From assembly GCF_000321225.1 (NCBI RefSeq), contig NW_004450458.1:443877-507876 (forward strand): a DNA stretch of 64,000 bases, read 5' to 3'. Origin of the DNA: Odobenus rosmarus divergens (lineage: Eukaryota > Chordata > Mammalia > Carnivora > Odobenidae). Below the pieces are notes generated by a model that searched no databases, was not told where the DNA came from, and saw only the letters and a list, made by a program, of their open reading frames with translations. The first letter of the stretch is position 1. Each line of letters starts with the position of its first letter. Shown here piece by piece: positions 1 to 12,160 of the stretch. The translations under genes and the position numbers were made by a program.

Positions 1-228
1 ATAAAAAATTATTTAAAAAAAAAGAATGGAAATGAAGAAGTTGACAAAAGAAAAGCAGAGAAAGTCAATGAAACCAAAATATGGGTCTCTGAAAAAAGAA
101 ATAAAATTGATAAATACCTAGTAATACTGGCTAAGAAAAAAAGACAAATTACCAGCATTAGAAAGAAAAAGGGGCTATTACTACAAACCCATAGATGTTA
201 AAAGGATAATAAAAAATCTTAATTATTA

Positions 229-405
229 AGGGGGTACAGTTGGTTAAGCGTCTGCCTTCGGCTTGGGTAGTGATCCCAGGGTCCTGGGATCTAGCCCTGT
301 GTCGGGCTCCCTGCTCAGTGGGGAGCCTGTTTCTCCCTCTCCTCCCCACTCGTGCTCTCTCTCGCTATCTCTCACTCTCAAATAAATAAAATCGTAAAAA
401 AAATC
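229..405 (+). mobile_element. CanSINE, head partly deleted
   Basis: tRNA-Lys-derived carnivore SINE. The body (GTTAAGCGTCTGCCTTCGG, GGTCCTGGGATC, CTCCCTGCTCAGTGGGGAGC, CT-rich tail, CAAATAAATAAAAT) is clear, but the usual GCGCCTGGGTGGCTC part of the head is missing. No clear target-site duplication. Confidence 0.85.
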
Positions 406-1235
406 TTGTAAGAACTCTATGACCCACCAATGGACAACTAGAATTCAAAAATAAAGATACAATACTATTTAAAATAGTACCAAAATAATGAAATCTAAGT
501 ATAAATTTAAAAAAGGATCTGTATGTTGGAAACTAGAAAATACTAGTTAAAGAAACCAAAGACAAGAAATAAATGAAAAGATATACTATATTCACAGACT
601 GGAAATTTCAGTATTGTTAAGAAAGGATTTCTCCCCAATTGATCTACAGATGCAATACAATTCCATTAAAAATCTCGTTAGCATTTTACAGATATTGACA
701 AACTGATTCTAAAATTTCTAGGGGAAAGAAAAGAGAATAGCCAAAGCCATTTTGGAAAAGAAAAGAAGTTAAAGAACTCAGACCCAAGCTGTGTGGTATT
801 GGCAGAAGGACAGACATATAGGAACCAACACATGAGTAGAGAGAATCCAGAGATAAACACCACACAAATATAGTTAGCTAAATTTTGATAAAGGCAGTTC
901 CATGGGGAAAGGACAGTCCTCTCAATAAATGTTGCTGATACAAATGGACATCCACATACAAAAAAATGACACATACTTTATACCTTACACAATAACTCAA
1001 TGTAAATGTAAAATATAAAACCGTAAAACTTCTTCAAGAAAACTGTAGAAAATCTGTGTAACCTTGTAGTAGACAAAGATTTCTTAGATATGACATCAAA
1101 AGCACAATTTTAAAAAACTGATAAACTCGGCTTCATTAATATTTTAAAAAAACCCTTTTTTCTCTGAGAAAAACACTACAAAAAAGAATAAAGACAAGCA
1201 GAGACTGCAAGAAAACATCTGCAAATCACATTTCT

Positions 1236-1442
1236 TTTTTCTTTTTTTTTTAGATTTTACATATTTATTTGACAGGGAGATAAAGAGAGAAAGCACAAGT
1301 AGGCAGAGCAGCAGGCAGAGGGAGAGGGAGAAGCAGGCCCTCCGCTGAGCAGGGAGCCCGACGTGGGGCTCGATCCCAGGACCCTGAGATCATGACCTGA
1401 GCCGAAGGCAGACGCTCAGCCGACTGAGCCACCCAGGCGCCC
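1236..1442 (-). mobile_element. CanSINE, full length, perfect 17-bp duplication
   Basis: Reverse-oriented SINE ending GAGCCACCCAGGCGCCC, with poly-T at the left. Identical 17-bp flanks (CTGCAAATCACATTTCT) at 1219-1235 and 1443-1459 mark the target-site duplication. Inserted into the L1 relic. Confidence 0.97.
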
Positions 1443-2553
1443 CTGCAAATCACATTTCTGACAAAGAAATGGTGTCTAGGATATATTTAAAAATATCAAA
1501 ATTCAACAGTAAGTAAACAAATACCCCACTTGAAAAAATTGGCAAAATTTCTGAACAAACACGTCACCAAAGAAGACATCTGGAAAGCAAAGACCATATG
1601 AAAATATGCTCATTATCATCAGTCGAAGAAATGCAAATAAAAACTGCAGTGAAATGCCACTGTACGCCTATTAGAATATTTTTTTCAAAACGTGCTGGTA
1701 AGGTAACAGAACACTGGACTCTCACACATTGCTGGTGGGAATGTAAAATGCTACAGACACTTTGAAAACCAGTCTGACCATCTGTTATAAAGCTAAACCT
1801 CTACCGGCCATATGACCCAGAGATTCTGCTCCTGGTATCAAACCACGCCAGAATGGAAACTTATATTCACATAAAAACCTGCATGTGAATGTCCTACAGC
1901 AGGTTTATCCATATTTGCCAAATACTGGCAGCAATCCAGATCTTTCCACTGGTCTGTGGATAACAAACTACAGCATAGCACATCAATACAATGTAATACT
2001 ACTCAACAATACAAAAGAAATGATCTAAGTGAAAGAAGTCAGACCCCCAAAGCATACGGCATTCTGGAAAAGGCAAAACTATAGGGAAAAAAAGAGATCA
2101 GTGGTTGCTAGGGGTTTTTGGGTAGGGGAAGCAGTTGTCTATAAGGGAATGGCACAGAGGAATTTGGGGGGGTGATGGAACTCCTCAGTATGGAACTATG
2201 GGGGTGGACATACCATTCTACGCATTTGTCAAAGACTGCCATGGAGTGAGCTGAACGCCATGAAGTGAACTTTACAGTATGTCAATAGAAACCTAATCAG
2301 CCAGGATGTGGTATGTACCCTAGATGGTATGCAAGCTGAGACAGATGACCCTAACCGAAGAACCAGTGAACCGCATAACTACTCTGAAGGGGTGGGAAGA
2401 AAGGTCCCCACCCTGGGTGAGGGTTCTGACCAGATGAGGTGAAGGCTGAAGACAAAACGAACTGCACACACACTGACTGTAAGTGTAAATCTGTTTCTTT
2501 TGCAGGTGGGTCAGGATTTCTGAAACTGGTTCATTAATACTAGAGTTGAACAA

Positions 2554-2737
2554 GGGGCGCCTGCGTGGCTCAGTCGGTTGGGTGTCCAACTCTTGGTTTT
2601 GGCTCAGGTCATGATCTCATGGTTCCTGGGATCGAGCCCCATGTCAGGCTCCACGCTCAGCGGGGAGTCTGCTTGAGAGTCTTTCTCTCTCTCTGCCCGT
2701 CCCTCTATAATAAATAAATGAATCTTTAAAAAAAATC
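2554..2737 (+). mobile_element. CanSINE, full length
   Basis: GGGCGCCTGCGTGGCTCAGT head, ATCGAGCCCC B-box region, CT-rich tail and AATAAATAAATG. A perfect 14-bp duplication (CTAGAGTTGAACAA) lies at 2540-2553 and 2738-2751. It separates two blocks of the L1 relic. Confidence 0.97.
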
Positions 2738-2751
2738 CTAGAGTTGAACAA

Positions 2752-4045
2752 ATATGCAAACACAGTGTAGATGGGGACCAGGTTCCTCACTGCCAGGGAA
2801 AGAAGAGAAGGCTAGAATCAACTGTGTGGACTGGAATTGGGACTATCAGTACGGACTCATGTTTCATTCATGTATATGGCATACGTGTGTGTGTGTGTGT
2901 GTGTGTGTGTACATGCCCCCCCCCCAAAATACAGAAATGAATACAGATGTGTGTTTAAGTAGGAGTTAGCATATGTACATATGGTTCCTAGCTCTACCCA
3001 GTGACGGAGGACAGAGCAGTGACAGGTCAGTAGCAATGAACACACCACCTAGTGAGATCTTGGTTTCTAAATACCATTCTCCAGTAGGGGGAACCAGAGG
3101 TCCTTGGAGAAATGGTTGATGTCAAGGCTGAAACATTTTGGTGTGTGAGAAAATAAGGAACTTCTTAAGGAAAAAAAAAAAGATGGGGCCCATCAAAAGG
3201 GCACAGGAACAGACCTCAAAGAGCTCTCAACGGCCAATGAGAACTTGAGCTACACAATAAAAAACAGTAAGACTGCTCATAACCCAAAGAATAAAATATA
3301 TATATATACTTGAGTCCATATGGATGTAAATGAATGAAAGGGTGAAAGAACAAATGGAGAAATGGTATCTTCTCCTTGAAGAAAAATTCCAGTTAATAAA
3401 TCAGAACACCCTAGTAATACTTATCCTAGGCAAGATCCACCAGTGTATAAACAGGATATCTGCATAGTCTCAAAGTATATCCCACAAACATTTAATATTT
3501 ACAAAGGGAACAACAGTAAGTTTACAGCAGAAAGTCCTGGAAGATTAGCCAAGTAAGATAGGTTAACATGACCAATAATACTTATCGACATAATGACATA
3601 ATGACTTATTGACATAATCCTGATACGGTAACACTGCCATAAGTCCATTCATGAGCATACACCGGAAAAGCCTGCATTCTACAAAATAACTGATCAGTAT
3701 TCCCTACAAATGGCACGGTCATGAAAGACAACAGAGACTGAGGAACTCATGAGAGGAGTCTAAGGAGCCATGACTGCCAAGGGCCATGTGGGATTCTGAA
3801 GGAGATGCTCAGCCAGAAAAAGGACATCAGTGGAAAAAGTGGTGAAACTCAAGTCACTTCTGTACTTCAGTTACTAATGTTGAGCTGAAGTTAATCTCTT
3901 AATGTTGGCAAACGTTCTGCAGTTCTCCACGATGCTAACATACGGGGAAGCTGGGTGAAGAGTATACAGGAACTCTCTATATGCGCTTTGCAGCTTTTCT
4001 GTTAAGATTAAAATTATCTTTTGGAAAGCTGCATAAAACAAACAA
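2752..4045 (+). mobile_element. Old L1 3'-end relic
   Basis: Continues the L1 relic after the SINE. The end block (ACGGGGAAGCTGGGTGAAGA, AACTCTCTATATGCGCTTTG, TTCTGTTAAGATTAAAATTA, about 3930-4020) is the familiar 3' terminus of old mammalian L1M-type elements. A GT microsatellite lies inside it. Confidence 0.65.
2885..2925. repeat. (GT)13 microsatellite followed by a C10 run
   Basis: Thirteen GT units at 2885-2910, then ACATG and ten cytosines at 2916-2925. Simple-sequence expansion inside the old L1 tail. Confidence 0.95.
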
Positions 4046-4528
4046 ACAATCTGCCAGTGCTCCAGGGTCTTTATTTTACTCCCTCAACATCAATATTCTG
4101 TCTCATTCAGATAAGCTTGCACAATATCCACTTCCCTGCTGTTCTTACACTCATCAAGACTTCTCTTTCTGATAAACAATTTTCTCTTTCCTATTGTTTA
4201 ATAGGAAACTCTTAATTCTTGAAACCAAATCCAGTGCTCCTCTTGGTGAATTTAAAAGCACAGGAAATTTCTCCCCAATACACCATAACCTACATACATG
4301 TGTTAAGCTTTTACCACCTACAACTGTTCCTACCTTGTATCTTGTACCTAGTTTTGCATCTCTTAGTCAGCTGTATATATGGTTCTAGCCACCCGGACTC
4401 GAGGAGAATCTGGCTTCGCGCTACATACACACCAATACTATTTGATCATAACTAAAACAAGTAGTTAAGGACTGGATATTATCTAAGGATTAAAAAAATG
4501 TAAACTGTAGTTAATTATTTTACAGTGT

Positions 4529-4612
4529 CAAGCCCACAGCTCACAAGTGTCAGAGCTGAGATTCAAACCCAGGTTTTGTCTGGCTCCTGAGTCTCTGCTA
4601 AACGCTCCACAT
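4529..4612 (-). mobile_element. MIR fragment
   Basis: Antisense match to the MIR core: CAGAGCTGAGATTCAAACCC then TCTGGCTCCTGAGTCTCTGC. Ancient tRNA-derived SINE, directly left of a CanSINE. Confidence 0.7.
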
Positions 4613-4627
4613 TCAAATGTCCTATTT

Positions 4628-4829
4628 ATTTTATTTTTTTAAAGATTTTATTTATTTAATTGACAGAGAGAGACACAGCGAGAGAGGGAACACAAGCAGG
4701 GGGAGTAGGAGAGGGAGAAGCAGGCTTCCCGCGGAGCAGGGAGCCTGATGCGGGGCTTGATCCCAGGACCCTGGGATCATGACCTGAGCCGAAGGCAGAT
4801 GCTTAATGACTGAGCCACCCAGGCGCCCC
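4628..4829 (-). mobile_element. CanSINE, full length
   Basis: Reverse SINE with poly-T/AAAGATTTTATTTATTT left end and CCACCCAGGCGCCCC right end. Perfect 15-bp duplication (TCAAATGTCCTATTT) at 4613-4627 and 4830-4844. Confidence 0.97.
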
Positions 4830-4844
4830 TCAAATGTCCTATTT

Positions 4845-7800
4845 TAAACATCTAACTACAGAGTGACCTGAAAGGTCAACAATAAATTATCAAAATTAAA
4901 CCAGCTTATAAATATGCATGAGTTGAATGTTTAGAGGTACAAAAATTAAGTTTCATATAATTATTTGATTATGAATAGTAGAACATATAAAATGCAGTCC
5001 CCAAGAAGAATGTAAATAACTCAACCTTTTTAATTTCACAACAAATACACTGCATTTTATAGTGACTATGGAAGTTTAAGAATACTTATAGTATAAATCT
5101 TTAAATTATATATATTATGTATACACATACACACACACGCAATTTACATGAAGGATTTAAAAAGAACACCATATATTGTTTAATGGGGAAGGGGGTAAAA
5201 CTATTTGGCTCCATGTTAATCTGATTTTGCCTTGATCACACCAAGTTTCAGACCAAAGTTGGAGGTATGATGGGTGGGAAGGCCCACAGGGTGGCTTCCC
5301 TGGACCTTTCTTTCTCCCCGGACAGAGCCACAGGCCTACAGCTTGAAGGGCCGGGATTCCTTGCTGTAGTTTTCCTTCTCCAGGACAAGGAGTGAGTAAT
5401 GTTTATCTCTGCATGTGCTGAGTCCTGAAACTCCTGAAGGGGAAGTTTGCAAGTCTGGAAACCTGAAAATGAACTCTGGATCATTACATATTTGTTAAAC
5501 AGGGTTGATACTCTAAGGTGACAGACAAAAGAGAAAATGGGTAGCTGAAATGAACGGAAGACAATGGCATCCTTTCAAATACCCATAGTGCCAAGGCAGA
5601 GCCTACCAACTCTGTTCTCTTGTTTGGATTCTTGTTAATAAAAGTCCTTTCATTTAACTTCACAGTCCCCTTAGCCCTGCTCCTACCCCCAAAGAACACT
5701 ATTACTACCGCCTCAGAAATCATGCTGACAAAAGACGAAGAAAGGAAAAGTGACTTGTCTGTGATCACCAGCCGGCAAGGGCGAGACCAGAGACTTGTTA
5801 ACTACTCCAAAGACTTACCATTTAGGACTTTGTGGTATTGTTCACTTTGCTGTAGCACGTTACATTGTGTAAGAACTACCACAGTGTGCCACACAGAGTT
5901 CCTGTTACATCCGACCTTGGCAAGCACGTGGCTCGCTGCCTGTTCTTGTCAGTAGTTTTCCTGGCACGTAGCAGGCTCAGGGGTTTACAAACTAAGGCAG
6001 GCTTTGGTCAGAGCCACAAATGTTAGTGGTCATGACAGAGGCTGTATGACCCACGAGACCTGAAATATTCACTATCAGACCCTTTCCAGAAAAAGTCGGC
6101 CAACATCCATATTCTGCTATCCTGTTTCAATCTAACAACAGCAGTGATATCAAACTCCTCTTAGCAAGGAAGTTAAGAGACGTCTCTATGGCTAGGAAGC
6201 ATCAAAGCCAAAATGTGGAACCAGCTTTTCATGTACTTAGGAGTCCTGTCATTATGCCAATGGGATGCATGGCCTTCCTACTATTGTCCTCCCATTGTTC
6301 TTTTCTTGGTGTGACAATACCGACTGTAACACTCCAGGAGGGTACAGGCTGTAGCTTACCCCTCCGCGTCCCCCAGGGACCCTAGGACAGATATAAAAAA
6401 ACCCCCAAACTTGCTTAACAAATTCATAAATGCATGGCCCTTACAAGTTCTGTTTCGTTTATGTCCTCCTGGACACATTCCCTGCTCGTAAGTTTTTCCA
6501 ATACTCGGTACAAATTTATGTAAGTGGAAAATTAATGCCTTTAATTTCTGTGAATTTAAATTCATGAGGGAAAGAAGAGGTAGGCGATGCGGCACTACTG
6601 TTTTTCAAAAGTAAACATTTCCATAAACTTCTGTCACCCAGTTTCCCTGAAGATGGAGTTGCAACTCCAGCGTGGGTGGGATGAACTGCAGCCTGCCCTC
6701 GCATCGCTGCCACAGTGACACCTGCTGGAAGAATCGGATTCACAGGCGGCCAGCACCACCCCCTCCGGGATCCGCATGCTCCTGCTTGTTTTGCTCACAC
6801 GTTTAAGAAATAGTACGTGGAAATCAGACAAACAGCAGCAACTTGGGGGGAAAAAAAATTCTTTTAAAGCCCACAACTATGGCAGTAATAAGTTGTTGTG
6901 TTATTTTGCTTGTTTTAAAAGGTGTAAACATCATTAAGAATGTAAGGGGCCAGAGTTTAACGTTCGTTTGCTTCAGGAAGTAAAACCAAAAGACTCGTAT
7001 CTGTGTCGTTCGTTAATGATATTGACACTTCTTTGTCTTACGTAGAAATCTCCAGAGCTATTATGGTTTCGTAAGTGCATAGAACGTTTTCTTAAACAGG
7101 AGCAATCCTGTTTTCCCTGAAAATCCCAGTGACAGAAACATACTGTACAGGTTTCATGTCGACAAGAATTTCATTTAGAAAAATTCATTTAATTTTAAGG
7201 GCAAATGTGATACAGGTTTTAAATCCTGCGATCTAACGTCACGCTCTTACACACAGTACCCCAGACTTGTGCCCCAGCAAGAACCATGTTTGAAGCTGCA
7301 CTTGGCCACACTGGATGGTTCTCCTGCTTCGGCAGCCGAGGGCACGTATTAACATCCTAGCACTGCTGCCAGGCACTCTGTTGACAAAAACATTCTTTGG
7401 ATCAAGGCATGAAAAGCAAATAGCCGGCAGCACGGTTTGTGACACAAAAGGTGAAAACAAGAAAGTATTCACTACTAGCCCAAGAGCACAGGGACAAAAC
7501 TCCTGAGACTGTCATTTGGCATGGCAAAAAGAAGATGCGCGCCACGTGCAGCTGGCTGGAGGGATGAGACTTTTTGTGAGCACATACTACCATAACTGCA
7601 GCTTGAGTTGCTGGTTTTAAACTAAATGGAAACTTCTTTTTAAATGCCAAATGTCCACATTTTAATGGCTGGCTTAGAGAAATTTATAATTCCTCCTGCT
7701 TCATTCAAAGTAAATGGTTCCTAGCATGTGTAAATTTACTCCACTTGGAAATTAGCACAAGAATTCATCGGCTGAAAGATAAAATGGGTAGCCTTGCAGC

Positions 7801-8195
7801 CCACTGTTGCTAAGGGCAGTAAGGAATTTAAAAAATCAAGGGTCTTGGGTCCTTCATCACACCATTTCACAGTGACCTTTAACAAGCCCTCTTTAGCAAC
7901 CGGAGACATGCACATGACCCCAGTGAAGGACATTCTGGGTATTGTGCTGGTCGGCACAGTAGGGAATGGGTTTAAGATAACTTAAAAAAAAAGATTGAAG
8001 ATAATGCCAGGAAAATAAATACTTAAGTTAAGGAGAAATAAACCCAGAGTAAACCTTTGTGGAAAATAGACAAAATGAGGCAGACATAAAGGAATAACTA
8101 GATACAGTACTAAGAAGCCTCGGATTTTTGCCAGAAAGCCATAAGCTGGCTAAGACATTACCAAATGGTAATAATATTTAAGAAATAAATATTCT
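4845..8195. other. Intronic stretch, no gene recognised
   Basis: HIVEP1 intron 7. AT-rich with short open frames that resemble no protein I know. A weak MIR-like antisense stretch (about 5700-5810) and a short CA run near 5131-5140 are the only repeat hints. No splice-flanked coding segment was seen. Confidence 0.5.
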
Positions 8196-8372
8196 GGGAC
8201 ACCTGGGTGGCTCAGTCAGTTAAGCATCCAACTCTTGATTTCAGTTCAGGTCACGATCTTAGCATTACGAGATCGAGCCCCACGTCTGGCTCTGCACTGA
8301 GCATGGAGCCTGCTTAAGATTCTCTCTCTTCCTCTACCCTCCACCCCCTCCACACTCTCTCTCTTAAAAACC
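8196..8372 (+). mobile_element. CanSINE, older copy
   Basis: GGGACACCTGGGTGGCTCAG head, GATCGAGCCCCACGTCTGGC middle and CT-rich tail. Diverged, with the A-rich tail eroded to TTAAAAACCCCC. No clear target duplication. Confidence 0.92.
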
Positions 8373-8633
8373 CCCAAGTTTTCCCTGTAAACCTAAAAGC
8401 ACTATCCTTGGTATAGGTTTCTGGGCGCTACTCTGCAAAGTCTGGCATTTAGAATCAGATCTCTCAAACAACACCACTGTGGGTTATTTTTTTTTCCTTT
8501 AAAAACATCTACCCCATTTCTTAGATGTCCAAGGTGATCAAGATTTAAATATATGCAGTAAGTTGTTACACGTCTCGTTAGCATTGACCATCTAAGGGCA
8601 TGTGACGTTCATTAACGTGTGCCGAATCTAATC

Positions 8634-8822
8634 TTTTTTTTTTCTTTAAAGATTTTATTTATTTATTTGAGAGAAAGCGAGAGACAGAGCATGAGTGGAG
8701 GGGGAGGGGCAGAGGGAGAAGAAGACTCCCCACTGAGCAGCGAGCCCCATGTGGGGCTCGATCCCAGGACCCTGAGATCATGACCTCAGTCAGCTTAACT
8801 GACTGAGCCACCCAGGTGCCCC
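8634..8822 (-). mobile_element. CanSINE, full length
   Basis: Reverse SINE with poly-T, AAAGATTTTATTTATTTATT, and a right end of GAGCCACCCAGGTGCCCC. Short 7-bp duplication (TCTAATC) at 8627-8633 and 8823-8829. It is the last CanSINE before a SINE-free zone of about 22 kb. Confidence 0.93.
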
Positions 8823-8829
8823 TCTAATC

Positions 8830-10859
8830 GTCCTCCTTAAGGCACTGTAGGACTCCACTGCTGGCAGAGCTGCCACACGGTTAGACGACGAAATATGCAG
8901 CGTGGCGATCAAAATTACATAGGAACTTAAATCAGTATCTAGAGAAGACAATGTCACAAATTTTCATACTGATCAAGCCTCGACATTTTAAAGGAATGGT
9001 TTCCCCAAAGACATGGAGCCTCTGAATCTGGCTACTTAATTTTTCTTTAATCACTATATTCTTTAGTGGGTATCTATCTAATCTATCAGCATTGGTAGTG
9101 ACAAATTTCAACTGTGTTTAGGTAAAGCTCGGTGACAAAGGACAGTCAGCTGGTGGAGTTTAGTTATTTCAGACTTTCACTTTTCACAGGGCCAGACCGG
9201 CTGTCCCTGGACAACTGCCATTGTGTGGGCATGAAAGGCATCGGAAAAGCCACTGCAATCATTACCTTTTTGAAATAAATGTAAAAAAGCTAACCATGAG
9301 AGGCACTGTGGCACCTTCCTGCCAGCCAAACCTCCGCATTTTCCTGAATGTTTACTGTAGACATGCAGCAACGGGATGCCCAGTGTGGTTTCTGGCAATA
9401 CCCCGCGCCAGGGTTTAATGTCAGATTTATGCTAGATTACAAATTTGAGAAATGATACCAAGATTGCAGGGTGCCACAAAAGCATCTGATAAAACTGTTC
9501 ACCATTACAGAGAAGACAGCAAGTTCTGTGTGCAAAGATCCTACATCACACAATACAATCTGACTCTTTGTTTTCATCTAGTGGGCCAGGAAGATGGAGA
9601 ACACACGGTCAGGCAGGAATGTCGAGATGGGCAGAGGATCCTATGGGGCATCTAAAGTCTCCCAAGGAACCACTGTGTCTGATCCCTACACGGGGGAGAC
9701 TGTGTGACCAGGGGGACGGGAAACTTCAGTGAGCAAGGATGGGGCAGAGTGGCGAAGATGGCAGAGAAGATTACTCAACACTGACCAGCTTCAGACCCCT
9801 GAGCTTCAGTCTAGCAGGAGGTGTACATTTCAGAATTTAAAACTGCAATACTTGAAAACATTGATTCTCCTTCCTAAAGTCAGCCACTTCATCTGCTACA
9901 ACTGTATTTCTAATAATTTGTATGTTTCCCGGGGAAAGGAAATTGACAGTAAAGTGAAACACTTTGTAACAAACTGCTACACTTTATCACACCCTGATGG
10001 AGATGATGAGGGCAGGATTTTAAAATATACACAAACATTAAAGCAGGAACAAATCAAGCCCTTACCTTGTATGACAGTCCCTTCTATGGGGAGAATTCTA
10101 TATCACAGTGACTCCCGGTCACTCTGGCATAGAACAGAAATTAATTCCAGGGGAAACAATGCTCCCTAATTTAATAAATGCAGAGCAATGTTTCTAAATT
10201 ATGTATGTATGTATGTATACATACAATTGGATGTCACAAGGGAAAAACCATACCAGACTTCCCACCCAAACTTGTAAACTCCTACTGGGGAATGAGGTAT
10301 GTTGAAGCACTGAGGTGCTCTCTTTATAAAAACAGCCTTCCAGAAAGAGGCTTTTGCTCCATGGTATTATTTTTTATCGTTGCTGCTGAATGGGACCATC
10401 CGCTTAATGAACTCATGCTTCTTTTAGGCATTACAGTCTAATTTCCCACTACAAAATAAACAGCAGCATCAGGGGGAAAAGAAAAACAAAAGCAAAACAA
10501 AAAAAGCTCAGCAATGAAAATTCCAGAGTCACGGATTAAAAGCCCTATTATCTTTTCTTTCCTTGTTTCAAAATCATTTGAATAAAATCATCTGGATTGA
10601 AAGGTGTTTATGGGCCCAAAGAGGCAATGGCTTTAAATGACTTTAGATGACATTAAAAAAGAAAAAAATTAAACTTTTTAAATCAAAGGAACACTTTACA
10701 TATTATGGAATGTTTAATAGAATAAAAATACTAGAAAAATCATACCGAAGAAATACTGGCTGTCAAGTGTCACAACATCAAGAATTGGTATAAACTGCCA
10801 GAGCAGAGGCTCTGATTACATCTGAGGACAAGTGAGTATAGTGGACACCTGGAACCACC
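8830..10859. other. Intronic stretch, no gene recognised
   Basis: HIVEP1 intron 7. Contains an open frame of 146 codons (9729-10169, plus) with no recognisable domain, and a short (GTAT)n run at about 10202-10218. Nothing here is supported as a gene or a known repeat. Confidence 0.45.
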
Positions 10860-11275
10860 GCTCCCGGGCTAAAGCTCCCTTGCATAGTCTGACCTGTTAT
10901 TGGCCCCCATCAGGTATGCGCCCTGTTCAACTCTCACATCCTGTCCCAGTTACGTGCTTAGCACCTGCTCCTTCCTCCTAACCTCGGGGCTTTTGCCCAA
11001 GCAACTCTCTCGGTCCAGAATGCTGCCCTCCCTCACCCCTCCACCTCACCAATACTTTTTCAAATAAAGCAATGTCTGGATAAGTCAGTCCCTTCCCTTT
11101 CTTCTGGGACATCCTTAGTCATCCTTCTGCAACCAACCAGGCATCCCTGCTCCTGCCCCGATCCCAGCCGAGGCTGACTCGCGCCAACTCCGCCGCCCAG
11201 GCAGGGAGCTCCTGAGCCCGAGGGCAGCGGCCATGCACATCACCTACAGCTGCTCAAGGGCTAAATGAATGAATG
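10860..11275 (+). mobile_element. L2 LINE 3'-end fragment
   Basis: Typical wording of the L2 3' end in sense: CTCCTTCCTCCTAACCTCGG, GGGGCTTTTGCCCAAGC, TCCAGAATGCTGCCCTCCCT, and the terminal AATGAATGAATGAAC motif at about 11265-11279. Locally CpG-richer than its surroundings (about 11150-11235), which likely reflects the old repeat and not a promoter. Confidence 0.6.
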
Positions 11276-11639
11276 AACACATCGACAAGAGAAGCAAATT
11301 TTCTTCTCTGGAACTACTGAAAAACAGATCTTTGTCAATCTGGAGTGATCATCACTGAGGATGGAAAAGCGGAATAGTCAGATAACTTGAATTACCCTCT
11401 CGTCTAATGATCCCATGACCAAGAACTAACAAATTAACAAAGAAATGTCCTCATGGCTTTGACATTACCTGTGTCTGTGTTACTTAAAAGTAATCTTTAC
11501 AGGTAGAGGCATTAAATGCTGTATTATAGCTACCGTCTGATTTTAGGGAAGGGATTTAACAGAACACTAACATGTCCAATTCTAAAAGTAACAATAATCA
11601 AGAATTTTCTGACAGATTGTAGGTCATTTTTTTTCCCCC

Positions 11640-11753
11640 AGTCCTTCATTAAATCAACAACTATTTACTACCCATCACTTGCCAGCCACCAGCCTAAGAA
11701 GCCGGAGACTGGGCAGTGAACACAAAATCCTTGTCCTCATGTTTTAGTTCCAT

Positions 11754-11786
<33 letters not shown>

Positions 11787-12160
11787 GATCCTGAACACAC
11801 TTTAAAGGAAGAGGCAAAGGGCATCAAGGATGACTTCAAGACGTTTGGTCTAGCAGCTGGAAGGATGGGAGAAGACATTTGGGGAAGTGTGCTTCTTAGA
11901 TGTAAGGGGTGAATCGGAAGTTTGGGGCACGTCCAACTTGAGGTGCCCATTAGACTCGCCCGTGGGAGTGGTGAGCAGGCGGACGGATGTGCCAGTTTGG
12001 AGGGAGTACTGGAATCAGCAGCAGATAGGTGGTATTTACTGTCAGAAAACGGAATGAGATTACCTAGTGAGTGGATACAGACAGAGAAGAAAAGAGACCA
12101 GCCACCACAGCCCTGGGGCACTGCATGTAGAGGCCAGTGTTCAACTAGAAAATAGGACCC
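11640..12160 (+). repeat. Ancient interspersed repeat, family uncertain
   Basis: Resembles a widespread mammalian repeat containing an (A)TTTACTACCC...CCAGGCACT-like block and an ACATGTTAAGTTTGAGGTGC-like block (here CACGTCCAACTTGAGGTGCC, near 11925). It is interrupted by a CA microsatellite. Assignment is from memory and tentative. Confidence 0.4.
11755..11784. repeat. (AC)15 microsatellite
   Basis: Thirty bases of uninterrupted AC repeat. It makes the 165-codon minus frame across it low-complexity and unconvincing. Confidence 0.97.

Larger units (their letters stand above)
1..2539 (+). mobile_element. Degenerate L1 relic (ORF2 part and 3' region)
   Basis: A-rich strand with recognisable L1 ORF2 and 3'-region wording: CAGACTGGAAATTTCAGTA-type and GTGTGGTATTGGCAGAAGGA blocks around 590-830, AAATGCAAATAAAAACTGCA around 1630, and the GCTGGTGGGAATGTAAAATG block around 1730. 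Many stops and gaps; no usable reading frame. SINEs at 229-405 and 1236-1442 interrupt it. It probably continues into the next relic block. Confidence 0.8.

Noticed and set aside
9729..10169. 146-codon plus-strand open frame
   Set aside because: No homologue recognised, no splice or promoter context, and located in intron DNA; plausible by chance.
11140..11245. CpG-richer patch as a promoter/CpG island
   Set aside because: Only about 100 bp and within an L2-like fragment; the HIVEP1 promoter is expected beyond 64000 on this strand.
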